A program made the position numbers and the translations under genes. Shown piece after piece: positions 8,223 through 17,839 of a stretch of DNA of 64,000 bases. The notes beneath the pieces are model-generated. The model did not search any database. It was not told the DNA's origin and worked only from the letters and a program-made list of their open reading frames with translations. The stretch lies in contig NZ_PPDE01000005.1 in NCBI RefSeq assembly GCF_002959915.1, positions 62,001-126,000 of the forward strand, in the 5' to 3' direction. The DNA is from Veillonella atypica KON (GTDB lineage: Bacteria > Bacillota > Negativicutes > Veillonellales > Veillonellaceae). Within the stretch, counting starts at the first letter, position 1, and each line of letters opens with the position of its first letter.

Positions 8223-11200
8223 ATGAGTTTATTGTCTCAGAAATTCAAGTTTCTTCGCAAGAAGGACGTATCTCAAAGCGGTCACCAAATCACAGAAGAA
8301 GGCGGTCGCGAATGGGAAAATTTTTATCGTGACCGTTGGTCCTACGATAAAGTAGTCCGCACAACACATGGCGTAAACTGTACAGGTTCTTGTAGCTGGA
8401 ACATTTACGTTAAAAATGGCGTCGTAGCCTGGGAAAACCAAGCTACAGATTATCCGGAAACACCGGATGATATGCCGGACTATGAACCACGTGGGTGCCC
8501 TCGTGGTGCGACATTCTCTTGGTATTTATACAGCCCATTGCGCGTAAAATATCCATATGTACGCGGCGAATTGGCTGAGCTTTGGAGAGAAGCTAAGAAA
8601 ACAGCTAAAAATCCTATCGAAGCATGGAAATCTATCGTAGAAGATCCTGAAAAGGCGAAAAAATATAAATCTGCCCGTGGTATGGGTGGCTTTGTGCGCT
8701 CCACTTGGGACGAAGCGACAGAAATTACTGCAGCATCTTTACTATATACAGCAAAAACATACGGCCCTGACCGCAACGCAGGCTTCTCTGTAATTCCAGC
8801 GATGTCCATGTTGTCCTATGCAGCAGGTGCTCGTTTCCTTAACCTAATGGGTGGTTCACCATTGTCCTTCTATGACTGGTATGCCGATTTACCACCATCC
8901 AGTCCACAAGTTTGGGGTGAACAAACGGATACACCTGAATCTGGTGACTGGTACAATGCTGGTTACATCATGACTTGGGGTTCCAACGTACCGTTGACTC
9001 GTACGCCTGATGCTCACTTCTTGACAGAGGTTCGTTACAAAGGTACTAAGGTTGTATCCGTATCTCCTGACTATGCGGAATCTACAACTTCTTCCGATGC
9101 TTGGCTTAATGTGAAAGCCGGCACTGATGCGGCTCTTGCTATGGCAATGGGTCATGTTATCTTAAAAGAATATTACATCGATAAGGAAACTCCATACTTC
9201 AAAGAGTATGCTAAAGAGTTTACCGATATGCCATTCCTTGTACGCGTTGAAGACATCAACGGTGCAGTACAACCAGGTCGTTTCTTAAACGCTAAGGATT
9301 TAGGTAGCAAAGAAGACGGTGCTGATTTCCAAACTGTATTAATTGATGAAACAACAAATGAAATCGTTGTTCCAAATGGTACAATGGGCGACCGTCACAC
9401 AAATCCACAAAAATGGAACTTACGCCTTGAAAACCGCAATACAGGGGCTAAAATTGACCCTCGCTTATCCGTATTTGACCAACGTCAAGATGTGACTGTT
9501 GTTAAGTTGCCATACTTTGGTGATGAAGAGCACGAAGGCGTTATTGAACGTGCTATTCCAACTATTACAGTACAAACTGTAGACGGTCCTGTAAAAGTAA
9601 CTACCGTATATGACCTTATTCTTGCTAACTATGGTATTGACCGTGGTATCGGTGGTGAAGTAGCGAAAGCTTACACTGATGACACTCCTTACACACCTAC
9701 ATGGCAAGAAAAAATCACTGGCGTAAAAGCAGATATCGCTATTGCTACAGCTCGTGAATTTGCAGATAATGCAGAAAAAACTAAAGGTCGTTCCATGATT
9801 ATCATGGGCGGTGGTATCAACCACTGGTACCATGCGGATATCATTTACCGTACAATCTTGAATCTCATCATGTTCTGTGGTACAGAAGGTGTTAACGGTG
9901 GTGGCTGGGCTCACTACGTAGGTCAAGAAAAACTTCGTCCTGTTGAAGGTTGGGGCGGTATCATGACAGCTAACGACTGGAGTAAAGCGCCTCGTTTGCA
10001 AAATGGTACATCTTGGTTCTACTTTGCTACAGAACAATATCGTTCTGATTGCATCGATTTGGCAGACCGCGTATCTAAATTAGCTAAGCCTCGTTACCGT
10101 CACCCTGGTGATTACAACGTATTGGCTGCACGTTTAGGCTGGTTGCCATCGTACCCTACTTTCAATAAAGGCAGTCAAGAATTGATTAACGACGCTCGTG
10201 CAGCAGGTGCTGGTACAGAAGCAGAAATTAACCAATATGTGGCGCAAGCGTTGAAAAACAAAGAATTACAATTCTGCGTAGAAGATCCTGCGGCTAAAGA
10301 AAACCACCCACGCAACTTGTTTGTATGGCGTGCGAACCTTATCGGTTCTTCCTCTAAAGGCCATGAATATTTCTTGAAACATTTACTTGGTACAAAACAT
10401 GGTGTTCTCGAAGATGATGACGCACCAGTAAAACCAGAAGAAATCAAGTGGCGCGAAGCAGATGAAGCTGGTAAGCTTGACCTCTTAATCGACATCGACT
10501 TCCGTATGGCTTCTACCGGCTTGTATTCTGATATCGTGTTCCCAGCGGCTACATGGTATGAAAAAGAAGACTTGTCTTCTACAGATATGCATCCATATGT
10601 ACACGTATTCCAAGCGGCTGTTGATTGCGCATGGGAAACTAAATCTGACTGGGATACATTCCGTACCCTTGCTGAAACAGTATCTCGCGTAGCGAAAGAG
10701 TCTGGCTTCACAGAATACGAAGATATCGTAGCATTACCTCTTGGTCATGATAGCCCAGGTGAAGTGGCTCAACCAGAAGGTAAGGTTCTCGACTGGAGCA
10801 AAGGCGAATGTGAACCAATTCCTGGTAAAACAATGCCGAACCTCGTTCATGTAAAACGCGATTATAGTAAAATCTTTGAAAAATACATTGCATTGGGACC
10901 TAACATCGAAAACAAAATGGGTGCTCATGGCATGGCTTGGGATGTATCTGATGAATATAAGACATTATATGATCAAAATGGTGTCATCGATAATCCAGAA
11001 TTCATTTCTCATGGCCGCCCTAGCATTTACGAATGTAAGGAAGCTTGTAATGCTGTATTGACATTGTCCTCTTGTACAAACGGTAAATTGGCTGTTCGCT
11101 CTTGGAAAGCAATGGAAGAAAAAACAGGCCTTTCCGGTCTTGAAAAGAACGCAAAAGGCCGTGAACAAGAAAAAATTACCTTCGATGACATGGTTCGTCA

Positions 11201-11897
11201 ACCACGCTTCATCATTAGCTCTGTAACAAGTACTGGTAAGAACGATAAAAACCGTCGTTATTCTCCATTTACTACATCTACAGAAGATAAGGTACCATTC
11301 CGTACCGTAACAGGTCGTCAATCCTTCTATTGCGACCATGAAATGATGCGCGATTACGGTGAAGCTATGGCATTGTACAAACCGGTATTGTCCTATAAAC
11401 CAGTACAAGGTGACTACAAACAAGAAGGTGTTCCTGAAATCACATTGAAATACTTAACACCACATCACAAGTGGTCTACACATAGTATGTATTTCGATAG
11501 CCAACAAATGTTGACATTGTTCCGCGGTGGTCAAACTATTTGGCTCAACGAAGACGATGCAGCAGAAATCGACGTTAAGGATAATGATTGGGTAGAAGCT
11601 TTCAATAAAAACGGTATCGTTGCAGCTCGTGCTGTAGTTTCCCCACGTATTCCTCGCGGCATTTCCTATATGCACCATTCCCAAGATCGTCACATCAACG
11701 TTCCTGGCGCGAAAGTTAAGAAACAACGCGGTGGTACGCATAATGCACCAACTCATATTCACATGAAACCGACACACATGATCGGCGGTTATGGCCAATT
11801 GAGCTATGGCTTTAACTACTATGGCCCAACTGGTAACCAACGTGATATGACAATTGTGGCTCGTAAAATGAAGGAGGTAGATTGGCTTGAAGATTAA
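8223..11897 (+). CDS. narG: Respiratory nitrate reductase, alpha (molybdopterin) subunit
   Basis: A 1224-residue catalytic subunit reducing nitrate to nitrite at the cytoplasmic face of the NarGHI complex. The N-terminus carries the HGVNCTGSCSW motif (His and two Cys of the FS0 cluster) and the fourth Cys in PRGCPRGA. YADLPPSSPQVWGEQTDTPE is the typical Mo-bis-MGD region with the Asp-ligand segment near residues 220-240. Length matches E. coli NarG (~1247). There is no twin-arginine signal, as usual for cytoplasmic NarG. AAGGAGG lies eight bases before the start. Its end overlaps narH by 11 bases. Confidence 0.97.
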   Translation: MSLLSQKFKFLRKKDVSQSGHQITEEGGREWENFYRDRWSYDKVVRTTHGVNCTGSCSWNIYVKNGVVAWENQATDYPETPDDMPDYEPRGCPRGATFSWYLYSPLRVKYPYVRGELAELWREAKKTAKNPIEAWKSIVEDPEKAKKYKSARGMGGFVRSTWDEATEITAASLLYTAKTYGPDRNAGFSVIPAMSMLSYAAGARFLNLMGGSPLSFYDWYADLPPSSPQVWGEQTDTPESGDWYNAGYIMTWGSNVPLTRTPDAHFLTEVRYKGTKVVSVSPDYAESTTSSDAWLNVKAGTDAALAMAMGHVILKEYYIDKETPYFKEYAKEFTDMPFLVRVEDINGAVQPGRFLNAKDLGSKEDGADFQTVLIDETTNEIVVPNGTMGDRHTNPQKWNLRLENRNTGAKIDPRLSVFDQRQDVTVVKLPYFGDEEHEGVIERAIPTITVQTVDGPVKVTTVYDLILANYGIDRGIGGEVAKAYTDDTPYTPTWQEKITGVKADIAIATAREFADNAEKTKGRSMIIMGGGINHWYHADIIYRTILNLIMFCGTEGVNGGGWAHYVGQEKLRPVEGWGGIMTANDWSKAPRLQNGTSWFYFATEQYRSDCIDLADRVSKLAKPRYRHPGDYNVLAARLGWLPSYPTFNKGSQELINDARAAGAGTEAEINQYVAQALKNKELQFCVEDPAAKENHPRNLFVWRANLIGSSSKGHEYFLKHLLGTKHGVLEDDDAPVKPEEIKWREADEAGKLDLLIDIDFRMASTGLYSDIVFPAATWYEKEDLSSTDMHPYVHVFQAAVDCAWETKSDWDTFRTLAETVSRVAKESGFTEYEDIVALPLGHDSPGEVAQPEGKVLDWSKGECEPIPGKTMPNLVHVKRDYSKIFEKYIALGPNIENKMGAHGMAWDVSDEYKTLYDQNGVIDNPEFISHGRPSIYECKEACNAVLTLSSCTNGKLAVRSWKAMEEKTGLSGLEKNAKGREQEKITFDDMVRQPRFIISSVTSTGKNDKNRRYSPFTTSTEDKVPFRTVTGRQSFYCDHEMMRDYGEAMALYKPVLSYKPVQGDYKQEGVPEITLKYLTPHHKWSTHSMYFDSQQMLTLFRGGQTIWLNEDDAAEIDVKDNDWVEAFNKNGIVAARAVVSPRIPRGISYMHHSQDRHINVPGAKVKKQRGGTHNAPTHIHMKPTHMIGGYGQLSYGFNYYGPTGNQRDMTIVARKMKEVDWLED

Positions 11898-13314
11898 GGC
11901 TCAAGTATCTATGGTCCTAAATTTGGATAAGTGTTTGGGTTGTCATACATGCTCTATCACTTGTAAAAATACATGGACGAACCGCGAAGGCGCGGAATAT
12001 ATGTACTTCAATAACGTGGAAACTCGCCCAGGCGTAGGTTACCCACGTCATTGGGAAGACCAAGAAAAATGGAAAGGCGGCTGGACATTAGATAACTCTG
12101 GCAAATTAGCTCTTTCTACAGGTTCTAAAACAAATCGTTTGATGAAATTATTCTTCCATCCTGAACAACCAGAGTTGAAGGATTATTTCGAACCTTGGAC
12201 TTACGACTATGAAACATTGATTCATGGTGGTCGTAAAAACAACCAACCAGTTGCTCGTCCTCGTTCCCTTGTGACTAAACAAAAAATGGAAGTTACTTGG
12301 GGCCCTAACTGGGATGACGATTTGGCTGGTGGTCAACATGCTCGCTCTGATGTGAACTTAACTAAGATGGGCCAAGATATCGTATTTGATTACGAAGAAG
12401 TGTTCATGCGCTACTTGCCACGTCTTTGTAACCACTGCTTGAACCCTGCATGTGTAGCTGCATGTCCATCCGGCGCGATTTATAAACGCGACGAAGATGG
12501 TGTGGTTCTCGTATCTCAAGATGTATGCCGCGGTTGGAGACATTGCGTTCCATCTTGTCCATACAAAAAAATCTTCTATAACTGGGAAACTAATAAAGCT
12601 GAAAAATGCGTATTCTGTTACCCACGCTTAGAAAATGGCTTGCCTCAAATCTGTGCTGAAACTTGTGTAGGTCGTATGCGCTATGTTGGCGTTGTATTCT
12701 ACGATATGGACAAAGTAGAAGCTATGGCAGCTACAAAAAATGAACAAGATATTTACGAAAATACATTAGATTTGATTTTGGATCCTCATGATCCAGAGGT
12801 TATCAAAGCGGCTCGTGCAGAAGGCATCTCTGAAGCATGGATTAAAGCAGCTCAAAAATCTCCTGTATACAAACTTGTAAAAGAGTGGGGCGTGGCATTG
12901 CCATTGCATCCTGAGTATCGCACATTGCCAATGGTTTGGTATGTACCACCACTCAGCCCAATCTTGCAACGTGTAACATCTGATGTATACTTGCCAGATG
13001 CGCATGAAATGCGCGTACCTGTACAATACCTTGCTAACTTGTTTACAGCAGGTAATACAGAAATTTTAGCTCGTACATTGCAACGTGTTCTCGACATGCG
13101 TGAATACATGCGTCGTCGTGAAACAGGTGACGGTCCTATCGATCACAATGTGGAGTTAACAGAGGATCAAATGTACGGTATGTACAAATTGTTGGCATTG
13201 TCCAAATACAATGATCGCTTTGTTATTCCATCTGATGTGAAAGTATCTCGCGAAGGTCGCCTAGAAATGCAACAAAATCGCGGTTTTGCTTGCCCTACAG
13301 GGGGATGTCAATAA
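11887..13314 (+). CDS. narH: Respiratory nitrate reductase, beta (iron-sulfur) subunit
   Basis: A 475-residue electron-transfer subunit. Four cysteine clusters are visible: CLGCHTCSITCKNTW, CNHCLNPACVAACPSGAIYK, CRGWRHCVPSCPYKK (with the Trp that replaces a Cys in the [3Fe-4S] group, as in other NarH) and KCVFCYPRLENGLPQICAETC. Translation appears to start at a TTG (11887) overlapping the narG end, with AAGGAGG about 10 bases upstream; no ATG lies closer. It passes electrons from the NarI hemes to NarG. Confidence 0.95.
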   Translation: MKIKAQVSMVLNLDKCLGCHTCSITCKNTWTNREGAEYMYFNNVETRPGVGYPRHWEDQEKWKGGWTLDNSGKLALSTGSKTNRLMKLFFHPEQPELKDYFEPWTYDYETLIHGGRKNNQPVARPRSLVTKQKMEVTWGPNWDDDLAGGQHARSDVNLTKMGQDIVFDYEEVFMRYLPRLCNHCLNPACVAACPSGAIYKRDEDGVVLVSQDVCRGWRHCVPSCPYKKIFYNWETNKAEKCVFCYPRLENGLPQICAETCVGRMRYVGVVFYDMDKVEAMAATKNEQDIYENTLDLILDPHDPEVIKAARAEGISEAWIKAAQKSPVYKLVKEWGVALPLHPEYRTLPMVWYVPPLSPILQRVTSDVYLPDAHEMRVPVQYLANLFTAGNTEILARTLQRVLDMREYMRRRETGDGPIDHNVELTEDQMYGMYKLLALSKYNDRFVIPSDVKVSREGRLEMQQNRGFACPTGGCQ

Positions 13315-13838
13315 TGAAGGATGCTCAGAAAATCGCTCTTATTGCGTCATTTCTTCTACGCTATCCTGATGAACAATGGTATAACGAATTACCTGAATGG
13401 AGAGAGGACGCCCAATCCGTTGGGCATCCTCAACTTCGCCAAGGTTTATTAGAATTCTTCGACTATGTAGAGGAATCCGATAAAAAAGAATTCGAAGACC
13501 AATTTGTTCGTACCTTTGATTTTAGTCAAAATACAACGATGTATTTGTCGACTTATGAATTGCAAGGTACTGGGGAACAAGCAGAAGAACTCGTTAAATT
13601 TAAAGCGTTCTTCCTAGAAAACGACTATGATTTGCCAAAAGAAATGCCAGACTATATTCCAGCACTTCTTGAATTATGTGCCGTTATCGATGATGAAAAA
13701 GCAAAAGAAATTTACGACTATTGTAAGCCAAAATTGGAATACATTAGAGAACGCTTCATTGAGGCTAAATTGCCTTATGCATTCTTGTTTGATATTATCT
13801 TGTCTGTTGCAAATGGATTGGAGGACGGTGCACGATGA
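13314..13838 (+). CDS. narJ: Nitrate reductase molybdenum-cofactor assembly chaperone
   Basis: A 174-residue NarJ/NarW-type chaperone that binds apo-NarG during cofactor insertion and is not part of the final enzyme. The N-terminus KIALIASFLLRYPDEQWY and the FVRTFDFSQNTTMYLSTYEL block are typical. The start at 13314 is chosen because its ATG overlaps the narH stop (TAATG) and AGGGGG lies eight bases upstream. The frame extends eight codons further up but has no ribosome site there. It overlaps narI by four bases (ATGA). Confidence 0.92.
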   Translation: MKDAQKIALIASFLLRYPDEQWYNELPEWREDAQSVGHPQLRQGLLEFFDYVEESDKKEFEDQFVRTFDFSQNTTMYLSTYELQGTGEQAEELVKFKAFFLENDYDLPKEMPDYIPALLELCAVIDDEKAKEIYDYCKPKLEYIRERFIEAKLPYAFLFDIILSVANGLEDGAR

Positions 13839-14506
13839 ATCTATTCCTTTGGGGCGCTTTGCCTTACATCGCTTTCACCTTCTTAATCGTAGGTACTTTG
13901 GTTCGTTTCTTCTACTTTGAAAGAAACTGGACTACAAAATCGAGTGAATTTTTAGAGAAAAAACAATTGCGCATTGCCAATCCATTGTTCCACTTTGGCT
14001 TGCTTTGCGTTATCGGTGGTCACGTAGTAGGTGTGTTAATCCCTAAAACTTGGACTGCTGCAATCGGTATTAATGACCATATGTACCATCAAGGTGCGTT
14101 ATACATGGGTGCTGTAGCGGGTATTATTTTCATCGTAGGCTTCTTGCTTTTGATGAAACGTCGCTTTACTGTGCCTGCTATGAAAGTTAATACATCTGGC
14201 CTTGATAAATGGTTATACTTGTTCTTAACATTAGCTATTTTTAGTGGTATGGCTGGTACATTACTTAATGCATCTGGTTTCTTTGATTACCGCGTATCCA
14301 TCGGCCCTTGGTTCCGTAGCCTAATCTCCTTTATGCCGGATCCATCCTTGATGGAAGGCGTACCATTCATGTTTAAATTCCACATGTTAGCGTGGATGGT
14401 GGTAGCTATTATCTTCCCATTTAGCCGTTTGGTACACTGCTTGAGTGTTCCACTCAACTACTTAGCACGTCCGTTCATCGTATATCGCAAACGTGATCGT
14501 GTATAA
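13835..14506 (+). CDS. narI: Respiratory nitrate reductase, gamma subunit (cytochrome b)
   Basis: A 223-residue membrane subunit with five hydrophobic segments, close to the length of E. coli NarI (225). Histidines for the two b hemes are in LFHFGLLCVIGGHVVG (helix 2) and in FKFHMLAWMV...RLVHCLSVPLNYL near the C-terminus. It oxidises quinol at the periplasmic side and feeds electrons to NarH. Translation is coupled to narJ (ATGA overlap). A terminator follows at 14561-14608. Confidence 0.95.
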   Translation: MNLFLWGALPYIAFTFLIVGTLVRFFYFERNWTTKSSEFLEKKQLRIANPLFHFGLLCVIGGHVVGVLIPKTWTAAIGINDHMYHQGALYMGAVAGIIFIVGFLLLMKRRFTVPAMKVNTSGLDKWLYLFLTLAIFSGMAGTLLNASGFFDYRVSIGPWFRSLISFMPDPSLMEGVPFMFKFHMLAWMVVAIIFPFSRLVHCLSVPLNYLARPFIVYRKRDRV

Positions 14507-14560
14507 TTGAATAGTTGAAACTTTATATCGGTTGCATACGGTATACTAGTTTCTCTAATA

Positions 14561-14608
14561 GCCCTCATGGTTGTGAAAGCTGTCGCTTTTACGGCTGTGA
14601 GGGCTTTT
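14561..14608 (+). terminator. Terminator of narGHJI
   Basis: Stem GCCCTCA...TGAGGGC with inner GTGAAAGC/GCTTTTAC pairing and a short T-run. It closes the nitrate reductase operon. Confidence 0.7.
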
Positions 14609-14798
14609 AGTGTTTATCTGCTCTTGGATAGTATTTAAAGTCTATATTGTAATATGGGCATATTCCTGCTATATGAGTAACATTCATGTTTTTATATGAG
14701 ATTGGTATACATTTTCACTTTACTGTGAGAATGAAAATTGGTATTATCTTATATGGTGTTATTTTAAATTATATAGTTAAACGTGAGGAGTCTCGATA

Positions 14799-15410
14799 AT
14801 GGCAGAAGTAGTGAAGAAACAATTTAAGAGTAAGTATCATATTCTTATTTGGATCGCTGTGTTAGCACTTATTTTAATGGGAATGGTAGAATATGGGTAT
14901 GTAACTAGCGGCAGATCATTTGGTAACTGGAAGGTTCATTTAGGTTTAATTCCCTATGCTGCATGGCTCGTATTAACCTACATTGCAACGAAGCCAAAAT
15001 GGTTTATCAAACGATATAATCCTAAAGAAATGTTTGAAGTGCATCGTATAGTAGGTATGGTCAGCGTTGTCTTAGTCTGTGCTCACTGGTATGTATACTT
15101 CTTAAAGGCCCTAAAATCTTTCTTAGGTTTTTGGGGCGGTTATATCTCCCTTGGAGCCATGTTTATTGCTCTTATCTTTGGTGTACTATACTTAACACCT
15201 TGGATTGGAAATATGGCAAAATCCGTATCTCGTAAGAAAGCGATTTGGATTCATCGTTTAAATCTTATTGCCATCATTGCAGCAAACATTCATGTTCATG
15301 GTTTTGGTCGTTTGTCCAAAATGGTACCATTCTTACCTGTATTTGATGTATTAACATATGCATTGGTTATTTATTACATCTATTGGATGATCAAACAAAA
15401 GCAATACTAA
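14799..15410 (+). CDS. Ferric-reductase-like transmembrane heme protein
   Basis: A 203-residue protein with about six hydrophobic segments. Histidine pairs His82/His96 and His152/His165 (His167 nearby) sit in two helices with the 13-14 residue spacing used to hold two hemes in FRD/NOX-type and MsrQ-type proteins. There is no FAD/NAD domain, so it would take electrons from a partner. It has its own spacer and a GAGGAG site 10 bases upstream, and is followed by a terminator, so it is monocistronic. It sits beside narGHJI, but a functional link is not shown. Substrate unknown. Confidence 0.7.
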   Translation: MAEVVKKQFKSKYHILIWIAVLALILMGMVEYGYVTSGRSFGNWKVHLGLIPYAAWLVLTYIATKPKWFIKRYNPKEMFEVHRIVGMVSVVLVCAHWYVYFLKALKSFLGFWGGYISLGAMFIALIFGVLYLTPWIGNMAKSVSRKKAIWIHRLNLIAIIAANIHVHGFGRLSKMVPFLPVFDVLTYALVIYYIYWMIKQKQY

Positions 15411-15438
15411 GAATGTAGTATATATTTTTTATAAATAG

Positions 15439-15475
15439 AAGCTCTCGTCTATTACTAAGAGATGAGAGCTTTTTT
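15439..15475 (+). terminator. Terminator after the heme membrane protein
   Basis: AAGCTCTCGTCT and AGATGAGAGCTT stem followed by a T-run. Confidence 0.75.
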
Positions 15476-15614
15476 CGTACCTATCTTTACTTATTAGTGC
15501 ATAAGAGATGGTCTTTTTTTCTTGTTTACGATACAATATATAGGTAAGTTATCTTAATATATTTAGGTAAATATATTCTAAATAATGTATTTTAATTAAT
15601 TGCTTGAAGGTTGT

Positions 15615-16808
15615 ATGGATATTTCATGGAAGCGCATCATCTATTTGATTTGCGCTATACAAGTCGGTGCTGGCATTACTATTATCGGCGTATTATCATT
15701 TATACCTTTATATTTGGTAGATCTAGGGCTGACCAATCAAGGTGAGGCTGCTATGTGGGCCGGTCTTGTATCTGGTGTAACACCTTGTATGGTAGCCTTG
15801 AGTGCTCCCTTTTGGTCCAGGAAAGCCAATGAACTAGGACCTCGGCTGGTGATGATGTTCATCCTTGCCACTTTGATGCTAGCTGTAGGGGCTGCCGGTT
15901 TTGCACAAACGCCGAGTCAGCTGTTAGTGTTGCGTACCTTACAAGGCTTAGTGGGTGGTTTTGTACCCATTGGACTTGGTATCATTGTATTAATCACACC
16001 AGAGGAACGCGTACCATGGGCGATGGGATTGTACCAAGCGTCGATGGTGATGGGGCTTGTTTTTGGCCCTCTTATGGGTGGTCTTGCTGCCGATTTATTA
16101 GGCTATCGGGCTCCGTTCTTTATGTTTTCTATCTTATCAGGCTTGTGCTTGTTAGGTGTGTACCTACTCATGCCTAATCTACAGCATACGCATAAGGTAG
16201 ATAGTAATGAGTCCCAATGGTCATTAATTAAATCATTTCTTGCTATCCCACGTGTACGATTGCTCGTGGTTATGCAATTTTTATGTAATTTTGGTATTAC
16301 CGGTATAGGCCCTATATTGCCACTTTACATTAAACACTATATGCAAGTAAATGATGATTTTGTGGCTACCATTGTAGGTGTTATTATCTTTGGGGCCGGT
16401 CTGTTTAGTGCACTAGCATCGATTTCAATCGGGCGCATTACTAAATGGATGTCTATGCCGAATATATTATTGACGGCCACCTGTGGTGTAGGCGGATTTT
16501 TTATCCTCCAATATCTTATGCCAAATGTGTGGGGCTTAGGTATATTTAGAACCATTGCAGGATTCTTTATGGGTTTTATTACGCCTATAGCGAATACCTT
16601 GATTTCAAAGGCTGTTCCCAAAGAGCGGCGAAGTATTGTCTTTGGTGCTGTATCTAGTGTAGCCATGATGGGCAATGTGTTGGGCCCTATGATTAGTGGT
16701 ATGATCGCTAATTGGTTTGGTTATGGCATGGTATTTTGGAGTACTGCTAGTATCTTTTTTATAGCCGCTATATTTGTGTGGCGTAGCCTGTTGCATGAGA
16801 GTATCTAG
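15615..16808 (+). CDS. MFS efflux-type transporter (DHA1-like)
   Basis: About 397 residues with 12 hydrophobic segments. The motif-A-like loop (APFWSRKANELGPRLVMM) and a motif-C-like segment (LYQASMVMGLVFGPLMGGLA) are typical of drug:H+ antiporters of the DHA1 group. The start at 15615 is preferred, with GAAGG eight bases upstream; a TTG at 15600 would add five residues. A LysR-type regulator gene follows in the same direction 57 bases on, which may control it. Substrate unknown. Confidence 0.75.
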   Translation: MDISWKRIIYLICAIQVGAGITIIGVLSFIPLYLVDLGLTNQGEAAMWAGLVSGVTPCMVALSAPFWSRKANELGPRLVMMFILATLMLAVGAAGFAQTPSQLLVLRTLQGLVGGFVPIGLGIIVLITPEERVPWAMGLYQASMVMGLVFGPLMGGLAADLLGYRAPFFMFSILSGLCLLGVYLLMPNLQHTHKVDSNESQWSLIKSFLAIPRVRLLVVMQFLCNFGITGIGPILPLYIKHYMQVNDDFVATIVGVIIFGAGLFSALASISIGRITKWMSMPNILLTATCGVGGFFILQYLMPNVWGLGIFRTIAGFFMGFITPIANTLISKAVPKERRSIVFGAVSSVAMMGNVLGPMISGMIANWFGYGMVFWSTASIFFIAAIFVWRSLLHESI

Positions 16809-16865
16809 ATGTCTGGATAGTGACAGGTTTATTGTTTGAGATTATGTGTATTGAGAGAGTTCATC

Positions 16866-17753
16866 ATGTTATTAAAACAATTGGAGTATTTTATTTCTGT
16901 TGTAGAGCATAATAGCTTTACACAGGCAGCCTATGAGCACTATGTGTCTCAGTCGGCTATTTCACAACAAATTAAATCCTTGGAGGCTAGTCTTGGCGTT
17001 CCATTGATGATACGTGAAAAGCGTAGCTTTCATCTAACACCGGCTGGTGAATATTTATATCGGAATGGTAAACAGCTGATGACGCGCGTCAAAAATTTAC
17101 AAGATGAGACGGTGCGTGTCGGTAAAAATGAGCGTAAGTATTTGCGTATTGGCTATTTAAATCGCTATAGTGGCATTGCATTGCAACAGGCATTAATGCG
17201 CACTACAAAACGGTATCGTGACCTCGATGTGCGTATGTATAGTGGCAGCCATTCTGAATTGAATCAAATGCTCGATGATAATTTGGTGGATATTATTTTT
17301 AATGATTATTGGCAAATTAAGTCGGATAATGATTATGTAACATATCTTATTAGTAAGGCCACCGTTATAGCAGAGGTGCCCAAGGGGTATACTCCGGAGG
17401 GGTCTGTAGAGCTGAAAGAATTATTAGATTTGCCGTTAATTCTTGTATGTCATGATGACCAACGGTTAGATGAAGAGGAAAACTATCGAAAATCGATGGG
17501 ATTTATGGGATCGTTCCTACAAGTTAAAAATCTTGAAGAAGCCCGTTTTCTCGTTGGTGCTGGACAAGGTATATTATTGGTAGACCGATTCAAGTATTTA
17601 GTGGATACCATTCCAGGTATTGAGCGAAAATGTATATTAAATAATGGTAAACCTATAGAAAAGGATTACTATTTCTATGTGAGTTCACAAAATCCTAATA
17701 CCTATGCAGAGGCATTTAAAGATATTTTTCTACAGGTCCTCGATGAATTTTAA
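16866..17753 (+). CDS. LysR-family transcriptional regulator
   Basis: About 295 residues. An N-terminal winged HTH (LEYFISVVEHNSFTQAAYEH then YVSQSAISQQIKSLEASLGV, residues ~5-45) is followed by a substrate-binding-like domain to the end. The start at 16866 aligns with the usual LysR N-terminus; ten extra codons upstream carry no ribosome site. It lies directly downstream of an MFS gene and convergent with a LysE-type exporter gene. Either could be the target, since LysR proteins often act on neighbours. Inducer unknown. Confidence 0.88.
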   Translation: MLLKQLEYFISVVEHNSFTQAAYEHYVSQSAISQQIKSLEASLGVPLMIREKRSFHLTPAGEYLYRNGKQLMTRVKNLQDETVRVGKNERKYLRIGYLNRYSGIALQQALMRTTKRYRDLDVRMYSGSHSELNQMLDDNLVDIIFNDYWQIKSDNDYVTYLISKATVIAEVPKGYTPEGSVELKELLDLPLILVCHDDQRLDEEENYRKSMGFMGSFLQVKNLEEARFLVGAGQGILLVDRFKYLVDTIPGIERKCILNNGKPIEKDYYFYVSSQNPNTYAEAFKDIFLQVLDEF

Positions 17754-17771
17754 ATAACAACATATATGAAT

Positions 17772-17835
17772 AAAACAGGTATCGCCTAAAACCTCACAGC
17801 TTTATGGTGTAGTGATTTCAGGTGATACCTGTTTT
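17772..17835. terminator. Bidirectional terminator between LysR and LysE genes
   Basis: AAAACAGGTATC / GATACCTGTTTT, with partial pairing further out (CATATATGAATAAA against TTTGTGTTTATATG, which abuts the lysE-like stop). It may be a short member of the gene-end hairpin group, but its core resembles none of the others. Confidence 0.7.
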
Positions 17836-17839
17836 GTGT

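Noticed and set aside
9465-10037. Long open frame on the minus strand inside narG
   Set aside because: It is a shadow of narG: unusual Cys/Thr-rich composition, no ribosome site, and narG itself is intact and well matched.
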